Shown here: one piece after another, positions 53,615 through 62,587 of the stretch
Layout of the letters: every line of letters starts with the position of its first letter
Position numbering within the stretch: the first letter of the stretch is position 1
Assembly: GCA_900319235.1 (NCBI GenBank)
Contig: ONNR01000001.1
Coordinates: 62,001-126,000, forward strand
Origin: an uncultured Prevotellaceae bacterium
GTDB taxonomy: Bacteria > Bacteroidota > Bacteroidia > Bacteroidales > UBA3663
Length of the DNA stretch: 64,000 nt
Direction of reading: 5' to 3'
The notes under the pieces: generated by a model
Told to the model about the DNA's origin: nothing
Database searches by the model: none
The model's input: only the letters and a program-made list of their open reading frames with translations
Made by a program: the position numbers and the translations under genes

Positions 53615-54918
53615 CAGCGCTTGCGATTGAGGTACAACTTCGTTTTTGAGTATAGGCCTGTCTGCGCCGAATACTCGATGAAGTGTCGGCTCACCCAAAC
53701 GGCCAACTGGCGCTTGGTGCCTTCCTTTGGCTTGCCTGCATTGGCACGAAGAGCTTCCAGTTCGGATTCGTTGAACGTATCACCCAGGTCCTCAAGCATA
53801 TTCCTTGGGCCAGTCTTGCCTATCTCCGAAGTGCTCGTGTCGCCATCTTTCAGCATATCGCCGAACACTTGCATCTTGCTCCAAATGTCGTGATAGACCA
53901 GCCACTCGACGAATTCACCCATGGCGCGCGTCCAGCATTGCCCGTTGAGGATATAGAGGATGCAGCCATTCTTCCAGGCTGAAACGATGGCTCGTTTGCC
54001 CATATCCCATACATCGTCATCGTCGGCAAGGTCGCCAATCTTTGCCATATCCTCAGCAAGTTTGTCTGCCAGCTTGTTCAACGGAGGAATGATGAAGTTC
54101 CCCTTGCAAGCCTCCAAGAGGATGATGTATTCGTCGAGCTTGGCGAGAAAATGGTCTCCGAACTTGCCTACGCGAGGAATCTTGCCGCTGCGACCTTCGC
54201 GTGCCTTGTAGGAGAAAGGTATGCGCCCAAAGGTGCCGACGTACAGCTCGTTCTTGTAGAACTTGCGTGCAGCAACAGGCGTAGAAGAAAAGGTGAGGTT
54301 GACTCGAAGCGTAGGATTGCCCGTCACACCATCGGCCGTAGCGCGAAGGGCACCAGCACGCTGCATGTCGTAGATGTTTCGGATGGTTTGGCTCACTTGC
54401 TTGTGCCCGCCGCAAAGGCGGTCGGCCTGTTCGATCTCGGTCATATTGAAGAACTGGGTATGACCTCCATAGGCTTCGCATGCCATGGCATTCTGGAGGA
54501 AAGCCGGATTGGTCGCATCTGAAGGCGGGAAGAAGAATGCGACCTCCGGACGAGCGGGTTTCTCCTTATTGGCGCCCTTGGTCTTGACAGCCTTCTGCCA
54601 GCTCACAAGCTTCTGCAGTTCCTCCTCGTCGTGCTTTCGGTTCTTGCGCATGATTGCTTCAATGCATGCCGTCAGTTGGCCTTTGCCCATGCCCGATTCG
54701 GCTATCAGATGGGCCATTGAGCCACAAAGTTCCTTCCAGGTGAGGTCGGCATACTGGAATTTTGCGCCACTTACATAGGCAGAAAGCGCCGGAAATATCG
54801 CGGGAATGATGGCCTCACGCATATCCGGACTGATCTGTGAAGCGATTAATTTGATGCATTCCAACCCATTCCCGAGGTTGGGCATCTTGGGTGCAATTGG
54901 TTTTGAGATATCGTACAT
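53614..54918 (-). CDS. DUF3987-type (VirE-associated) putative helicase/ATPase
   Basis: A 434-aa protein. IAESGMGKGQL (about 72-82) resembles a Walker A loop with Lys-Gly. PARPEVAFFFPPSDATNPAFLQNAM and VNLTFSSTPVAARKFY segments match the DUF3987 proteins found beside primase-like genes on Bacteroidetes mobile islands. It is coupled to the downstream primase by ATGA. The pair may serve initiation of replication or transfer of an integrated element, but no integrase or relaxase is visible in the window. Confidence 0.75.
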   Translation of the reverse strand: MYDISKPIAPKMPNLGNGLECIKLIASQISPDMREAIIPAIFPALSAYVSGAKFQYADLTWKELCGSMAHLIAESGMGKGQLTACIEAIMRKNRKHDEEELQKLVSWQKAVKTKGANKEKPARPEVAFFFPPSDATNPAFLQNAMACEAYGGHTQFFNMTEIEQADRLCGGHKQVSQTIRNIYDMQRAGALRATADGVTGNPTLRVNLTFSSTPVAARKFYKNELYVGTFGRIPFSYKAREGRSGKIPRVGKFGDHFLAKLDEYIILLEACKGNFIIPPLNKLADKLAEDMAKIGDLADDDDVWDMGKRAIVSAWKNGCILYILNGQCWTRAMGEFVEWLVYHDIWSKMQVFGDMLKDGDTSTSEIGKTGPRNMLEDLGDTFNESELEALRANAGKPKEGTKRQLAVWVSRHFIEYSAQTGLYSKTKLYLNRKR

Positions 54919-54968
54919 AATTGATATTCAGCTTAATAGATGAAAATTTTGAAGAAATTTCTATTTCA

Positions 54969-55140
54969 ATTTCAGTTATTTCAGTTTTTCAGTTGTTTTT
55001 TCGAAGGGTGTCATTCCCTTATTTTCCCTTATTTATTATATATAATTAATTAATTATTAGTAAGTTATATATTATAAGAAAGGGGTTTGAGAAATAATTG
55101 AACCTCTGAAATCTAACTGAAAAACTGAAATAACTGAAAA
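54969..55140. repeat. Pair of inverted CTGAAA repeats in a 247-nt gap
   Basis: Arms 54969-54994 and 55115-55140 are reverse complements at 25 of 26 positions. Each is built of CTGAAA-type units spaced 8-9 nt apart. The AT-rich centre has no credible gene. It could be an operator or iteron-like array for the DUF3987-primase pair. Confidence 0.75.
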
Positions 55141-55165
55141 ACTGAAATACCTGGTCACGAATTGA

Positions 55166-55522
55166 TCACCTCCCTTCCCCTACTAGGCCCGGGAGAGCTC
55201 GGCGGATCTCGTCGCTCATCTGGAGCGCGAAGCTATCGATGCTGAAGTCGGGACCTGCCTCGATGGGCTTGACATTCAGGCGAAGGCGTCCGTCATCGCG
55301 AAGCGTAATCGTGAAGAGCTCGCAGCTGTACACCTGCGGATTATGCTTGGGAGCAGCTGGCTTGACTGTCTCGATAAAGGTATAACGACCATCGTCGGGA
55401 CCAAACTCTTCACCCGGAACTTCTCGCCTCAGAATCCCTGGATAGTTTTTACCAGGCTTCAGGAGCACATCGTTCTGCATATGTGTCTTCAGATCGATGC
55501 AAAGCTCAACGTTCGTTTTCAT
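55166..55522 (-). CDS. 118-aa hypothetical protein
   Basis: A soluble beta-rich protein (MKTNVELCIDLKTHMQNDVLLKPGK, then YSCELFTITLRDDGRLRLNVKPI) with no family recognised. Its start overlaps the preceding 89-aa gene by 4 nt (ATGA), so the two are coupled. It lies upstream of the DUF3987-primase pair in the same direction. Confidence 0.6.
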   Translation of the reverse strand: MKTNVELCIDLKTHMQNDVLLKPGKNYPGILRREVPGEEFGPDDGRYTFIETVKPAAPKHNPQVYSCELFTITLRDDGRLRLNVKPIEAGPDFSIDSFALQMSDEIRRALPGLVGEGR

Positions 55523-55788
55523 GCTTCCTCTCCTTTCCCCGCGCTTTTCTCTTTCGATGCCAGGAACTTGCGGAAGCTCTTGGCGATAGGTTCATTACTC
55601 TCGAGGTACTCGTTGAGCACCTCGCTCATAACCTTAGGTTCACTCTTTGAACCGGATGGTCTGCTAAATTTTAAATCCTGTAACATATTAAAAGGATTTA
55701 AGCCGGTTAGACCATCTGCTTCGGCCACAACCACAGATAGCCGAGAACTGAGATATTCAATTCTCGGCTGCAAAGAGACTAATGGCAT
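55519..55788 (-). CDS. 89-aa hypothetical protein
   Basis: A basic small protein (EVLNEYLESNEPIAKSFRKFLASKEKSAGK near the C-terminus) of unknown function, coupled by ATGA to the 118-aa gene. An AGCCGAGAA/TTCTCGGCT inverted repeat (55739-55769) lies at its 5' coding end. It could instead be a control element, in which case the true start would be downstream. Confidence 0.5.
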   Translation of the reverse strand: MPLVSLQPRIEYLSSRLSVVVAEADGLTGLNPFNMLQDLKFSRPSGSKSEPKVMSEVLNEYLESNEPIAKSFRKFLASKEKSAGKGEEA

Positions 55789-55896
55789 TTTATGTCAGCA
55801 AGACATAAGACTTATGTTTTTTTATAACATTATTCTTGTGGCGTTTTATGGCATCCTTGATTATCAGCTATTTACATTTTTGAAAAAATACAAAAA

Positions 55897-55939
55897 AAAG
55901 CTGTAAATAACATCCTTTTTGTTATCTACAGCTTTTTAT
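55897..55939 (-). terminator. Terminator of the Argonaute operon
   Basis: A 17-bp stem with one mismatch (55897-55913 with 55923-55939; arm AAAAAGCTGTA then ATAAC) and a 9-nt loop. On the minus strand it ends in a T-run. It closes the pAgo/partner transcript. Confidence 0.85.
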
Positions 55940-55953
55940 GTTCTTATGCTTTA

Positions 55954-57150
55954 TTATTTTTCTTTATTCAATTTAATATTCATATAATCATCGTGAACTA
56001 TTTTAGAATATTCTGCAGCTTTATAAATTAACCTATTTTCTTTTCCTTCAGGTTTGCGTATTACATTGTAATTACCAGCAATAGCTCTTTCATTCGACAA
56101 ACTTAACGCATCCAACCAATGTTTAAAGACTGTACCTTTCGTAAGTCCTTTTTTCGAGTATGGATTGGCTTTTGCAAAATTATCCATCATCCATTTGTCG
56201 TAGTCGAGTTCACATAGCATAGCAACAGCATAGGCACCATAGTTATCAAAACGACTCACTATTAATCGAACAAGCTCACCTCGTTGGTTCGGAGTAAGGC
56301 AGGCAACAGCAGGACATTCGAAGAACTTATAGTTTCTTACTACTTCAACAAAATGATCATACTTAGTGATTATCTCATTCTCTGCTGCCCTTGCTCCTGT
56401 AGGAACCATCGATTCTTTTTCCTCCAGCTGCGGAAGGTTGGGTGTCTCGAGCACTTCATTTGCATTAGCATTAATCATCTCATTATACCTTTCAACAACC
56501 TCTTCATCTGGGAATTCACCTTTCCATTCGAAAATGAAATTCTCGAAGTCTGTTTCATAAGACTGAAAACTACTTTTCTCTAACAAAACTCTAAAGGTGT
56601 GATATATTTCAAAATATAGTTGGGTGAGAGACTCTTTAATGTAAAGATCGTTTGCGTCTTTACATAAAGATGTAATTGTAGAAAATAATTTGCGTATATA
56701 TGTCCTTACTACTGCATCATCATGAACTGATTCAACAAGTGAAATAAGAGACTTAACTGTACGTTGGCATTCGATTTTGACCAACAAATGTAGAAATTTG
56801 TCGGTTGGAGTTGTTTCATGGCCCGAATCGAAAACGCCATCAAGACTAAAAACTTCCTTGACTTCGGTAAAATTGTTTATGTCAAGGCTTACACCCTGTT
56901 TCCGTGCATTTTCCGCTCCTTCACGAACTTCAAGGTCATATTTATAATCTTCAGAAACTCGGACTAATCCGCTTTTTTCAACAGCTTCAAATAAAGACTC
57001 TTCTATACTTTTCAAGTTATTGTTGCCTTTATTAAATGATTTCATCAAGTCACGCCAAAGCAGAGAAATTTCTTTCTCTGTCTTCAGCGTGACGAGAATT
57101 TGCCTTCGCAAATCTCCTCTGAGCATACTGTCAATAATTGGTAAAGTCAT
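55954..57150 (-). CDS. Unrecognised partner protein of the Argonaute operon
   Basis: A 398-aa, mostly helical, soluble protein. The start at 57150 (MTLPIIDSMLRGDLRRQIL) lies 10 nt after the pAgo stop; an in-frame ATG at 57225 would extend into pAgo. No transmembrane helix, signal peptide, Walker motif, HxxxD or clear nuclease motif is seen. The C-terminal 130 residues (SKKGLTKGTVFKHWLDAL, then RAIAGNYNVIRKPEGKENRLIY) recall a helical region seen in Bacteroidetes mobile-element proteins, which is suggestive only. Because the adjacent pAgo lacks catalytic residues, this is the natural candidate for effector or accessory factor. AT-rich like pAgo, unlike the neighbouring hsd genes. Confidence 0.6.
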   Translation of the reverse strand: MTLPIIDSMLRGDLRRQILVTLKTEKEISLLWRDLMKSFNKGNNNLKSIEESLFEAVEKSGLVRVSEDYKYDLEVREGAENARKQGVSLDINNFTEVKEVFSLDGVFDSGHETTPTDKFLHLLVKIECQRTVKSLISLVESVHDDAVVRTYIRKLFSTITSLCKDANDLYIKESLTQLYFEIYHTFRVLLEKSSFQSYETDFENFIFEWKGEFPDEEVVERYNEMINANANEVLETPNLPQLEEKESMVPTGARAAENEIITKYDHFVEVVRNYKFFECPAVACLTPNQRGELVRLIVSRFDNYGAYAVAMLCELDYDKWMMDNFAKANPYSKKGLTKGTVFKHWLDALSLSNERAIAGNYNVIRKPEGKENRLIYKAAEYSKIVHDDYMNIKLNKEK

Positions 57151-57160
57151 AGATTTTTTT

Positions 57161-59275
57161 TTAGAGCATCCATAGATTATGTTTACCGAATTCAGGCAGA
57201 TCTTCATCGTTGAAATGAGGAACATACTGAGCTACCAACTCGGGATATGCAATAGTTATTGGTACATTCTGCATCTTGACAGATTTCCAATATAATCGAC
57301 AGAACTGGTACACCTGAGTGATAATGTCGATTGCATCTTCTTTCATTATATATCCTTCATTACTTGTGTTCGCACTAGTAATAGTTAATTTGATAGGAAA
57401 AAGAATATCCCCCTTTCCATTTTCGGTATATCTCTCGTTGTTGTATAGCAAGAATTGTGTATCTCGAAGATGCACGTAAGTGCCACTAATAGGCATAAAA
57501 TCATTCTTGCTGGTATCGAAAGCAATCAAGTCGTCATTAACTGCTGTGACCATGTTGACAACAAAAACGGGACATTGTAATCCATTCTGTTTGAGCATCA
57601 TTTCAATTTGTTCGCCTTCATCCTTTCGTAGTTTCTTGTAGTAGTGAATAATAAGTCGGTCTGGATTACCATACTGATTACAAAACTGCCACAATGCTTT
57701 CTTCAGGCTTGTTCCTAAAGCTTCGGTATCTTCTGCTTGACAGCAATCAAATTCACGAAATTGTCCTTTCTTGTCGAAACAGAATGCAGTTCCAAGATAT
57801 GGTTTTCTGCCGAGTTGCTTCGAAGCTCCAATCCCGACTATCATATCGTTTTTCTGAGACAAACTCTCCAAGCCCCAAGGCATACCGTACTGTTTGCCAG
57901 TAATAGCAGCCGCGATGTTTGGTATGAAATATTTAAAGTCTTTATTATCTATATTTGGGGCATAGATTACTTGCGATGTGATTTTAGATTTCATAAGTAG
58001 TTCTTTCATCCTATAGTATAGTTCATGCAACTTTGGATCTTGAAAGTCCTTATGAATCTCGCTGATTATTATTGCGATATAGTTAGTGCCAGGGATAAAA
58101 CGACTGTTATCCATCAGGTGACTTTGTAATTCCTGTAAGGCTGTATCGTAGGACTTGTATGCTAAGCTTAGATTCTTCACCCATGACAATGGCTGATTCA
58201 GGAATTCGCTTAAACGACGGTATCTATTTCCAGTTCCTTTTTCAATTATATCCTTATCAGATAATTTTGAACTATCAATGCCATTTTGGAAAATATTATA
58301 GAGTCGTATTCTAGCCACATTACTTTGGGAAGAATCCAAACTTACAAAGAAGTACTTGAAGGATTTCGGCTGCGCATATGGACCGTGCTGTGCAAATTCA
58401 TTTCGTGGTAAAGCCCCAACATACCCGTCTCCATAAAGAAGGTTTTTGGCCTTAAAATCCACCATGAATACGTCCTCAGGTTTAACTGGGATTAAAGCAC
58501 CATTATTCAATATGTTTATATCAAGCGCATCTTGAAATCCTGGAGTAACAAGGTATGTACTGATGAAATTTTTAATTTTGTTCATCTTAGTAACATATTT
58601 ATTCCTATCATAACAGCGTGGCTCTGTCAACTTCAGCACCTTTTTAGTGTATCTGTTAACAATAGGACAACCTCCGCTATATTTTTGGAAATGGCGTTGC
58701 TTGAGATTCTTTCTTCGCAATACCTCCGTACCAGCTATGACCTCAAATCCATGATCATCAAGGTCAACTTCATATAATGTTTTTTTGGAGCAACGACTTT
58801 CACCACTATGACTGACGTCAATTTGCCATCCATCCGTGATGTCCTTATAGTATGGTTTAAGAGTGTATCGATTATAGAGAATTGAGTCTCCTTCGTCTTT
58901 AGGAATCCAAATCTCGATTCTTCCGACAAAATCGCGGCACACAGGAAATCCAAGACCTCTGAAATAACGAACAATCTTCTGAGCCATTTCATGTCTGCCA
59001 ATACGAAAATCAGTATTTAAGTCTGCTGTTACTTGAAAATGATCTCCTTTAGGGATGTCTATAAGTTCCTCTTCCCATACGGTAAAGTAGGCATTTTCTA
59101 ACAAACTTAAGCACGGATTTTCTTTCCACAGATTACCACATGATTCTTGTCGAACACGGATTGTTGAATTCTTAAATGTTTTCTCCACTTCCTTGGAAAG
59201 CTCTCTACAACCTGAGAAGAGATCAATTACTTTGCAATTAGAGCGTCTTACTACTGCGATACTGTTAAATACCAT
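57161..59275 (-). CDS. Long prokaryotic Argonaute, predicted catalytically inactive
   Basis: A 704-aa protein. A MID-like region (about 395-470) has HELYYRMKELLMKSKITSQVIYAP and NIAAAITGKQYGMPWGLESL, the guide 5'-end-binding pattern of pAgos. The PIWI domain starts MIVGIGASK (478-486), where G483 stands in place of the first catalytic Asp. The third-Asp position reads LIIHYYKKL (H544, no RDG). The C-terminal motif is ITIAYPELVAQY (Y677, P678) and the chain ends in a hydrophobic NLWML. The N-terminal 390 residues would hold N, linker and PAZ-like parts. Loss of the DEDX set places it among inactive long pAgos, which act by guide-directed recognition through a partner protein. AT-rich. Adjacent to a type I R-M system. 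Confidence 0.85.
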   Translation of the reverse strand: MVFNSIAVVRRSNCKVIDLFSGCRELSKEVEKTFKNSTIRVRQESCGNLWKENPCLSLLENAYFTVWEEELIDIPKGDHFQVTADLNTDFRIGRHEMAQKIVRYFRGLGFPVCRDFVGRIEIWIPKDEGDSILYNRYTLKPYYKDITDGWQIDVSHSGESRCSKKTLYEVDLDDHGFEVIAGTEVLRRKNLKQRHFQKYSGGCPIVNRYTKKVLKLTEPRCYDRNKYVTKMNKIKNFISTYLVTPGFQDALDINILNNGALIPVKPEDVFMVDFKAKNLLYGDGYVGALPRNEFAQHGPYAQPKSFKYFFVSLDSSQSNVARIRLYNIFQNGIDSSKLSDKDIIEKGTGNRYRRLSEFLNQPLSWVKNLSLAYKSYDTALQELQSHLMDNSRFIPGTNYIAIIISEIHKDFQDPKLHELYYRMKELLMKSKITSQVIYAPNIDNKDFKYFIPNIAAAITGKQYGMPWGLESLSQKNDMIVGIGASKQLGRKPYLGTAFCFDKKGQFREFDCCQAEDTEALGTSLKKALWQFCNQYGNPDRLIIHYYKKLRKDEGEQIEMMLKQNGLQCPVFVVNMVTAVNDDLIAFDTSKNDFMPISGTYVHLRDTQFLLYNNERYTENGKGDILFPIKLTITSANTSNEGYIMKEDAIDIITQVYQFCRLYWKSVKMQNVPITIAYPELVAQYVPHFNDEDLPEFGKHNLWML

Positions 59276-59320
59276 ATAACTTATTTTTTAATTAATTAAT
59301 TAAATATGGAATTATAGACT

Positions 59321-59329
59321 GCAAAGATA
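59321..59329 (-). promoter_or_regulatory. Promoter -7 box of the Argonaute operon
   Basis: Minus-strand TATCTTTGC at 59329-59321, 46 nt before the pAgo start, is an exact consensus match. The -33 element is weak. Confidence 0.65.
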
Positions 59330-59445
59330 GAAATTATTTTTGTATAATGGAAAAATTTGCCCGAAAAAAATGCATATTTCTAAAGAAAAAACCATTTCGA
59401 CGAGAAAAAGACGCAGGTAAAAAGATAACTTGCGCAATATAAACA

Positions 59446-59479
59446 AAACGCTTGAACACATCAATATGCCCAGGCGTTT
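59446..59479 (-). terminator. Terminator of the hsd operon
   Basis: AAACGCTTG (59446-59454) pairs with CAGGCGTTT (59471-59479), with one G-T pair and a 16-nt loop, 49 nt after the hsdS stop. It separates hsdS from the pAgo promoter. Confidence 0.6.
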
Positions 59480-59527
59480 CATATTATCAGAAAGGGAGTA
59501 GTTGAGGATTTTCAGCGTATCATAATG

Positions 59528-60991
59528 TCACCCCTTCAACTTGTCAATCTCGCGCAGCAGCTTCTCCAGCTTGGTCACGATGCGGCGCTGCTCGGATAAG
59601 GGAGGGAGGGGGAAAAGAAATTGCTCAATATGAGAATTATTAATTGATGGAGAGTTATCACCTTTCATAAATTGGTTCAAACCATTGACTACATAAGGTG
59701 ATAAAACTAAATAAAAGAGATACATAGGGAATAGACCGCAAGTCGGTGTAATAACATAAAAGCCTGTACTTGCAATTGCATTGGCAAACGTTTCATCTAC
59801 ATAGGCAATATTTTTTAAATATGGTCTTACCATAGAGAAAAGAATATCGTGATTATGTAATTTTCGAGTTGCACGACTTGGTGCCTTAGAAGATGCTAAG
59901 ATTTTTGCATTATCTATCACATTGGTTTTATTATTTACGGCATCAACATCAATGTAAATAAATTGTTCACCACTTGGTTTGGTCGATTCCATTGGAAGGA
60001 ATACTGTATTTCCACGCACCCACACCCACCCCTCAGGAATATCAAATGGGATTTCGTCGGGGGAGATTGGTTTTTCTTCGAGGTCTTTCTTTTTCAGTTT
60101 GCCTTCCTTGACGAGACGGGCCTTCTCTGCTCGAATTCTTTCCAGCAGTACGGATGCGGGTTCCTCATTCGGATCTTGCGGCACCAGGTGACCTTGGATG
60201 GCTTCTTGCAGGATGCTCTGACGGAGTTTCTCGGGGAGTGAGGCATTGAGGGCATTAAGCGCTTCCTGGCTCTTCCCGTAGCTTTCGATGAGGGGCATCA
60301 GAGATTCAAGCTTCTCTACTATGCGGCGCTGCTCGGATAAGGGAGGGAGGGGAAATACAAATATTGAGATTTTTTCAGCATTGATATTACACTGTTGTAC
60401 ACCTATGGTTTTAACATCCTTACAATATGAACGAGCATAGTTAGAACCAAGAACATAATTCAAGTAATCAGAATTGATACAAATAGGTCTTAAGAGAATT
60501 AAATAACCAGCAAATATTGCTTGTCGATTCCCTCTAAAAATACCTGTCTTTCCTACGAGCTCAGCGCTATTAGTCCTATTAAATAATAAATCCCCTTTAA
60601 TTAGATTATATTTAGCATTGTCATCCTCGTTATTACTATAAACTAGTTTATCAAATACAATTTCACCATTTTGAATATTACCCATTCTTAATACTGGCAC
60701 AGAACCGGTTGCCAAAGATTTATTTGATGTACCATATTTGGGTGGATATATTACTTGTGATATTCTGCACCACACCCAGCTATCAGGAATATCAAAAGGT
60801 ATTTCTTCTTCTGAGATAGGTGTTTCTTCGAGGTCCTTCTTTTTGAGCACGCCCTCCTTCACCAATCTCTTCTTCTCTTCTCGAATCCTTTCAAGCAAAA
60901 CGCTTGCTGGCTCATCATGCGGATCTTGCGGTACAAGTTTGCCTTGTATCGCCATTTGGAGGATGCTGTTCTTTAGTTGTTGCCCTGTCAT
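59528..60991 (-). CDS. hsdS: Type I restriction-modification specificity subunit HsdS
   Basis: A 487-aa subunit setting the bipartite DNA target. Two half-repeats are plain: each starts with a conserved helix region (SILQMAIQGKLVPQDP at 9-24, SILQEAIQGHLVPQDP near 262), a variable target-recognition domain, then FPLPPLSEQRRIV (near 214 and 466). A 31-nt stretch is identical at 59581-59611 and 60323-60353, allowing recombination between halves. The start overlaps the hsdM stop by 4 nt (ATGA). Only one hsdS and no invertase are seen, so no shufflon is supported within the window. Confidence 0.95.
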   Translation of the reverse strand: MTGQQLKNSILQMAIQGKLVPQDPHDEPASVLLERIREEKKRLVKEGVLKKKDLEETPISEEEIPFDIPDSWVWCRISQVIYPPKYGTSNKSLATGSVPVLRMGNIQNGEIVFDKLVYSNNEDDNAKYNLIKGDLLFNRTNSAELVGKTGIFRGNRQAIFAGYLILLRPICINSDYLNYVLGSNYARSYCKDVKTIGVQQCNINAEKISIFVFPLPPLSEQRRIVEKLESLMPLIESYGKSQEALNALNASLPEKLRQSILQEAIQGHLVPQDPNEEPASVLLERIRAEKARLVKEGKLKKKDLEEKPISPDEIPFDIPEGWVWVRGNTVFLPMESTKPSGEQFIYIDVDAVNNKTNVIDNAKILASSKAPSRATRKLHNHDILFSMVRPYLKNIAYVDETFANAIASTGFYVITPTCGLFPMYLFYLVLSPYVVNGLNQFMKGDNSPSINNSHIEQFLFPLPPLSEQRRIVTKLEKLLREIDKLKG

Positions 60992-62496
60992 AGTTCTATG
61001 CCCAGCATATTTTGGATTTTGGTGAGGGTGCGGTCAATCTCGGCATCGAGTGAATTGCGACGCTCGTGGTATTGGCGCAGAAGTTCATCGGGAGGCAGGA
61101 TTTCCTCTTCCTCCTTGGGGAACTTGCATTGGTCGAAGTTGCAGCTGAGGTCGATGAGCTGCTGTGCGGTGAAGCAACGTGACTTCTCGTCGCCGTCCTC
61201 GCTGACGATTTCGTGACGATTGTGCCACCAGTCGCGAATGGGCTGGCAATGCTGGCTGAGCATGGGACGCGTCTTTGAGAAGTGCTTGTAGCCTTCGGGC
61301 ATATCGAGGCGATAGAACCAGGTGCAGTTGGTCTTGTAGCCTTCGGGTGCACCTTCGGCCTGCTCGTTGTTGAAGAAAAGGATGTTGGTGGCGATGCTCG
61401 TATAGGGCGAGAAGATGGAACCGGGCAGACGGATGATGGTGTGGAGGTTGAAGTCGCGGAGCATCTTCTGCTTGATGGCCAACTTGGCACCATCGGTGCC
61501 GAAGAGGAAACCATCGGGCACAATGACACCCGCACGACCCCGTTCACGGAGGCGGTACATGATGAGCACGAGGAAGAGGTCAGCCGTCTCGCTGCTGCGC
61601 ATATCCTGCGGGAAGTTGCCCTTCACACTGGCTTCGGTGGCACCTCCGTAGGGAGGATTCATTGCGATGACATCGACCTTGTCGCTTTCCTTGAGCTCGC
61701 GCACATTGCGGGCAAGGGAGTCGCCGTGCAGCACGTTGGGCTCCTTGATGCCGTGCAGGAAGAGGTTGGTCACGGCAAGCAGATAGGGGAACGGCTTCCA
61801 CTCCTGCCCAATCACGCTATGCTGGAAACGCTCGACGTCGTCATCGTCCTTCTGCTGAGGCTGGAGGTGATGGAGCGCCGAGGTGAGGAAGCCGCCTGTG
61901 CCCATGGCAAAGTCGCCCACGGTCTCGCCAATCCTGGGATCGAGCATTTCGATGATGAGGTCGGTGAGGGCACGCGGCGTGTAGAATTCGCCTGCGTGGC
62001 CGGCGCCCTGCAGGTCCTTGAGCAGACTCTCGTAGATGTCGCCAAAGGCGTGGATGTCCTGGCTGTCGGTGAAGTCGATTTCTTCTACCTTGTCAATCAT
62101 CTGACGCAGGAGCACGCCGTTCTTCATATATTGGTTGACCTCGCTGAAGACGTCGCGCACGATGCTCTGTCCGCGCTTGGTGTGCTCGGTGACGGGCAGG
62201 TTCTTGAGCGCGTCGAACATATCGTTGACCATGCGGAGCAGCTCGTCGCCCGTCAGCGCGGTGGCAACCTTCTGTCCGTTTTCGTCGCGCGAGGGTGCCC
62301 AGTTGCGCCAGCGGTATTGCTCGGGGATGATGCTCTGATAGTCTTCGTCTTCGCATTCCCAGTCGAGTTCCTGCGCATCATATACTTTGAGGAAGAACAT
62401 CCAGACCATCTGCTCGATGCGCTGGGCATCGCCATTGACGCCCGCGTCGCTGCGCATTATGTTCTGAAGGCTCTTTACAAGATTGTTTACAGCCAT
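60988..62496 (-). CDS. hsdM: Type I restriction-modification N6-adenine methyltransferase HsdM
   Basis: A 502-aa N6-adenine methyltransferase. The helical N-terminal domain (MVWMFFLKVYDAQELDWE, about 28-45) is typical. The AdoMet site is GDFAMGTGGFLTSALHHL near 192-209, and the catalytic motif is NPPY at 280-283. It is coupled to hsdS by ATGA. The 91-nt gap to hsdR holds a direct repeat. Confidence 0.96.
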   Translation of the reverse strand: MAVNNLVKSLQNIMRSDAGVNGDAQRIEQMVWMFFLKVYDAQELDWECEDEDYQSIIPEQYRWRNWAPSRDENGQKVATALTGDELLRMVNDMFDALKNLPVTEHTKRGQSIVRDVFSEVNQYMKNGVLLRQMIDKVEEIDFTDSQDIHAFGDIYESLLKDLQGAGHAGEFYTPRALTDLIIEMLDPRIGETVGDFAMGTGGFLTSALHHLQPQQKDDDDVERFQHSVIGQEWKPFPYLLAVTNLFLHGIKEPNVLHGDSLARNVRELKESDKVDVIAMNPPYGGATEASVKGNFPQDMRSSETADLFLVLIMYRLRERGRAGVIVPDGFLFGTDGAKLAIKQKMLRDFNLHTIIRLPGSIFSPYTSIATNILFFNNEQAEGAPEGYKTNCTWFYRLDMPEGYKHFSKTRPMLSQHCQPIRDWWHNRHEIVSEDGDEKSRCFTAQQLIDLSCNFDQCKFPKEEEEILPPDELLRQYHERRNSLDAEIDRTLTKIQNMLGIEL

Positions 62497-62505
62497 AGGT
62501 ATTTT

Positions 62506-62547
62506 GGAGTAAAAGAGTAGTAAAAGGGGAGTAAAAGAGTAGTAAAA
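62506..62547. repeat. 20-nt direct repeat between hsdR and hsdM
   Basis: GGAGTAAAAGAGTAGTAAAA occurs at 62506-62525 and 62528-62547, a 22-nt period. It lies directly upstream of hsdM on its coding strand and could affect its translation. Confidence 0.85.
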
Positions 62548-62587
62548 AGGACGTTACTATTGCTATTGACGACGTAGCGGAGTTACT

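Noticed and set aside
57161-59275. Catalytically active Argonaute nuclease
   Set aside because: The first and third catalytic Asp positions are replaced (G483; HYYKK at 544-548), so slicing activity is not expected.
61282-62520. Plus-strand open frame of 412 codons opposite hsdM
   Set aside because: hsdM motifs (NPPY, AdoMet site) fix the coding strand.
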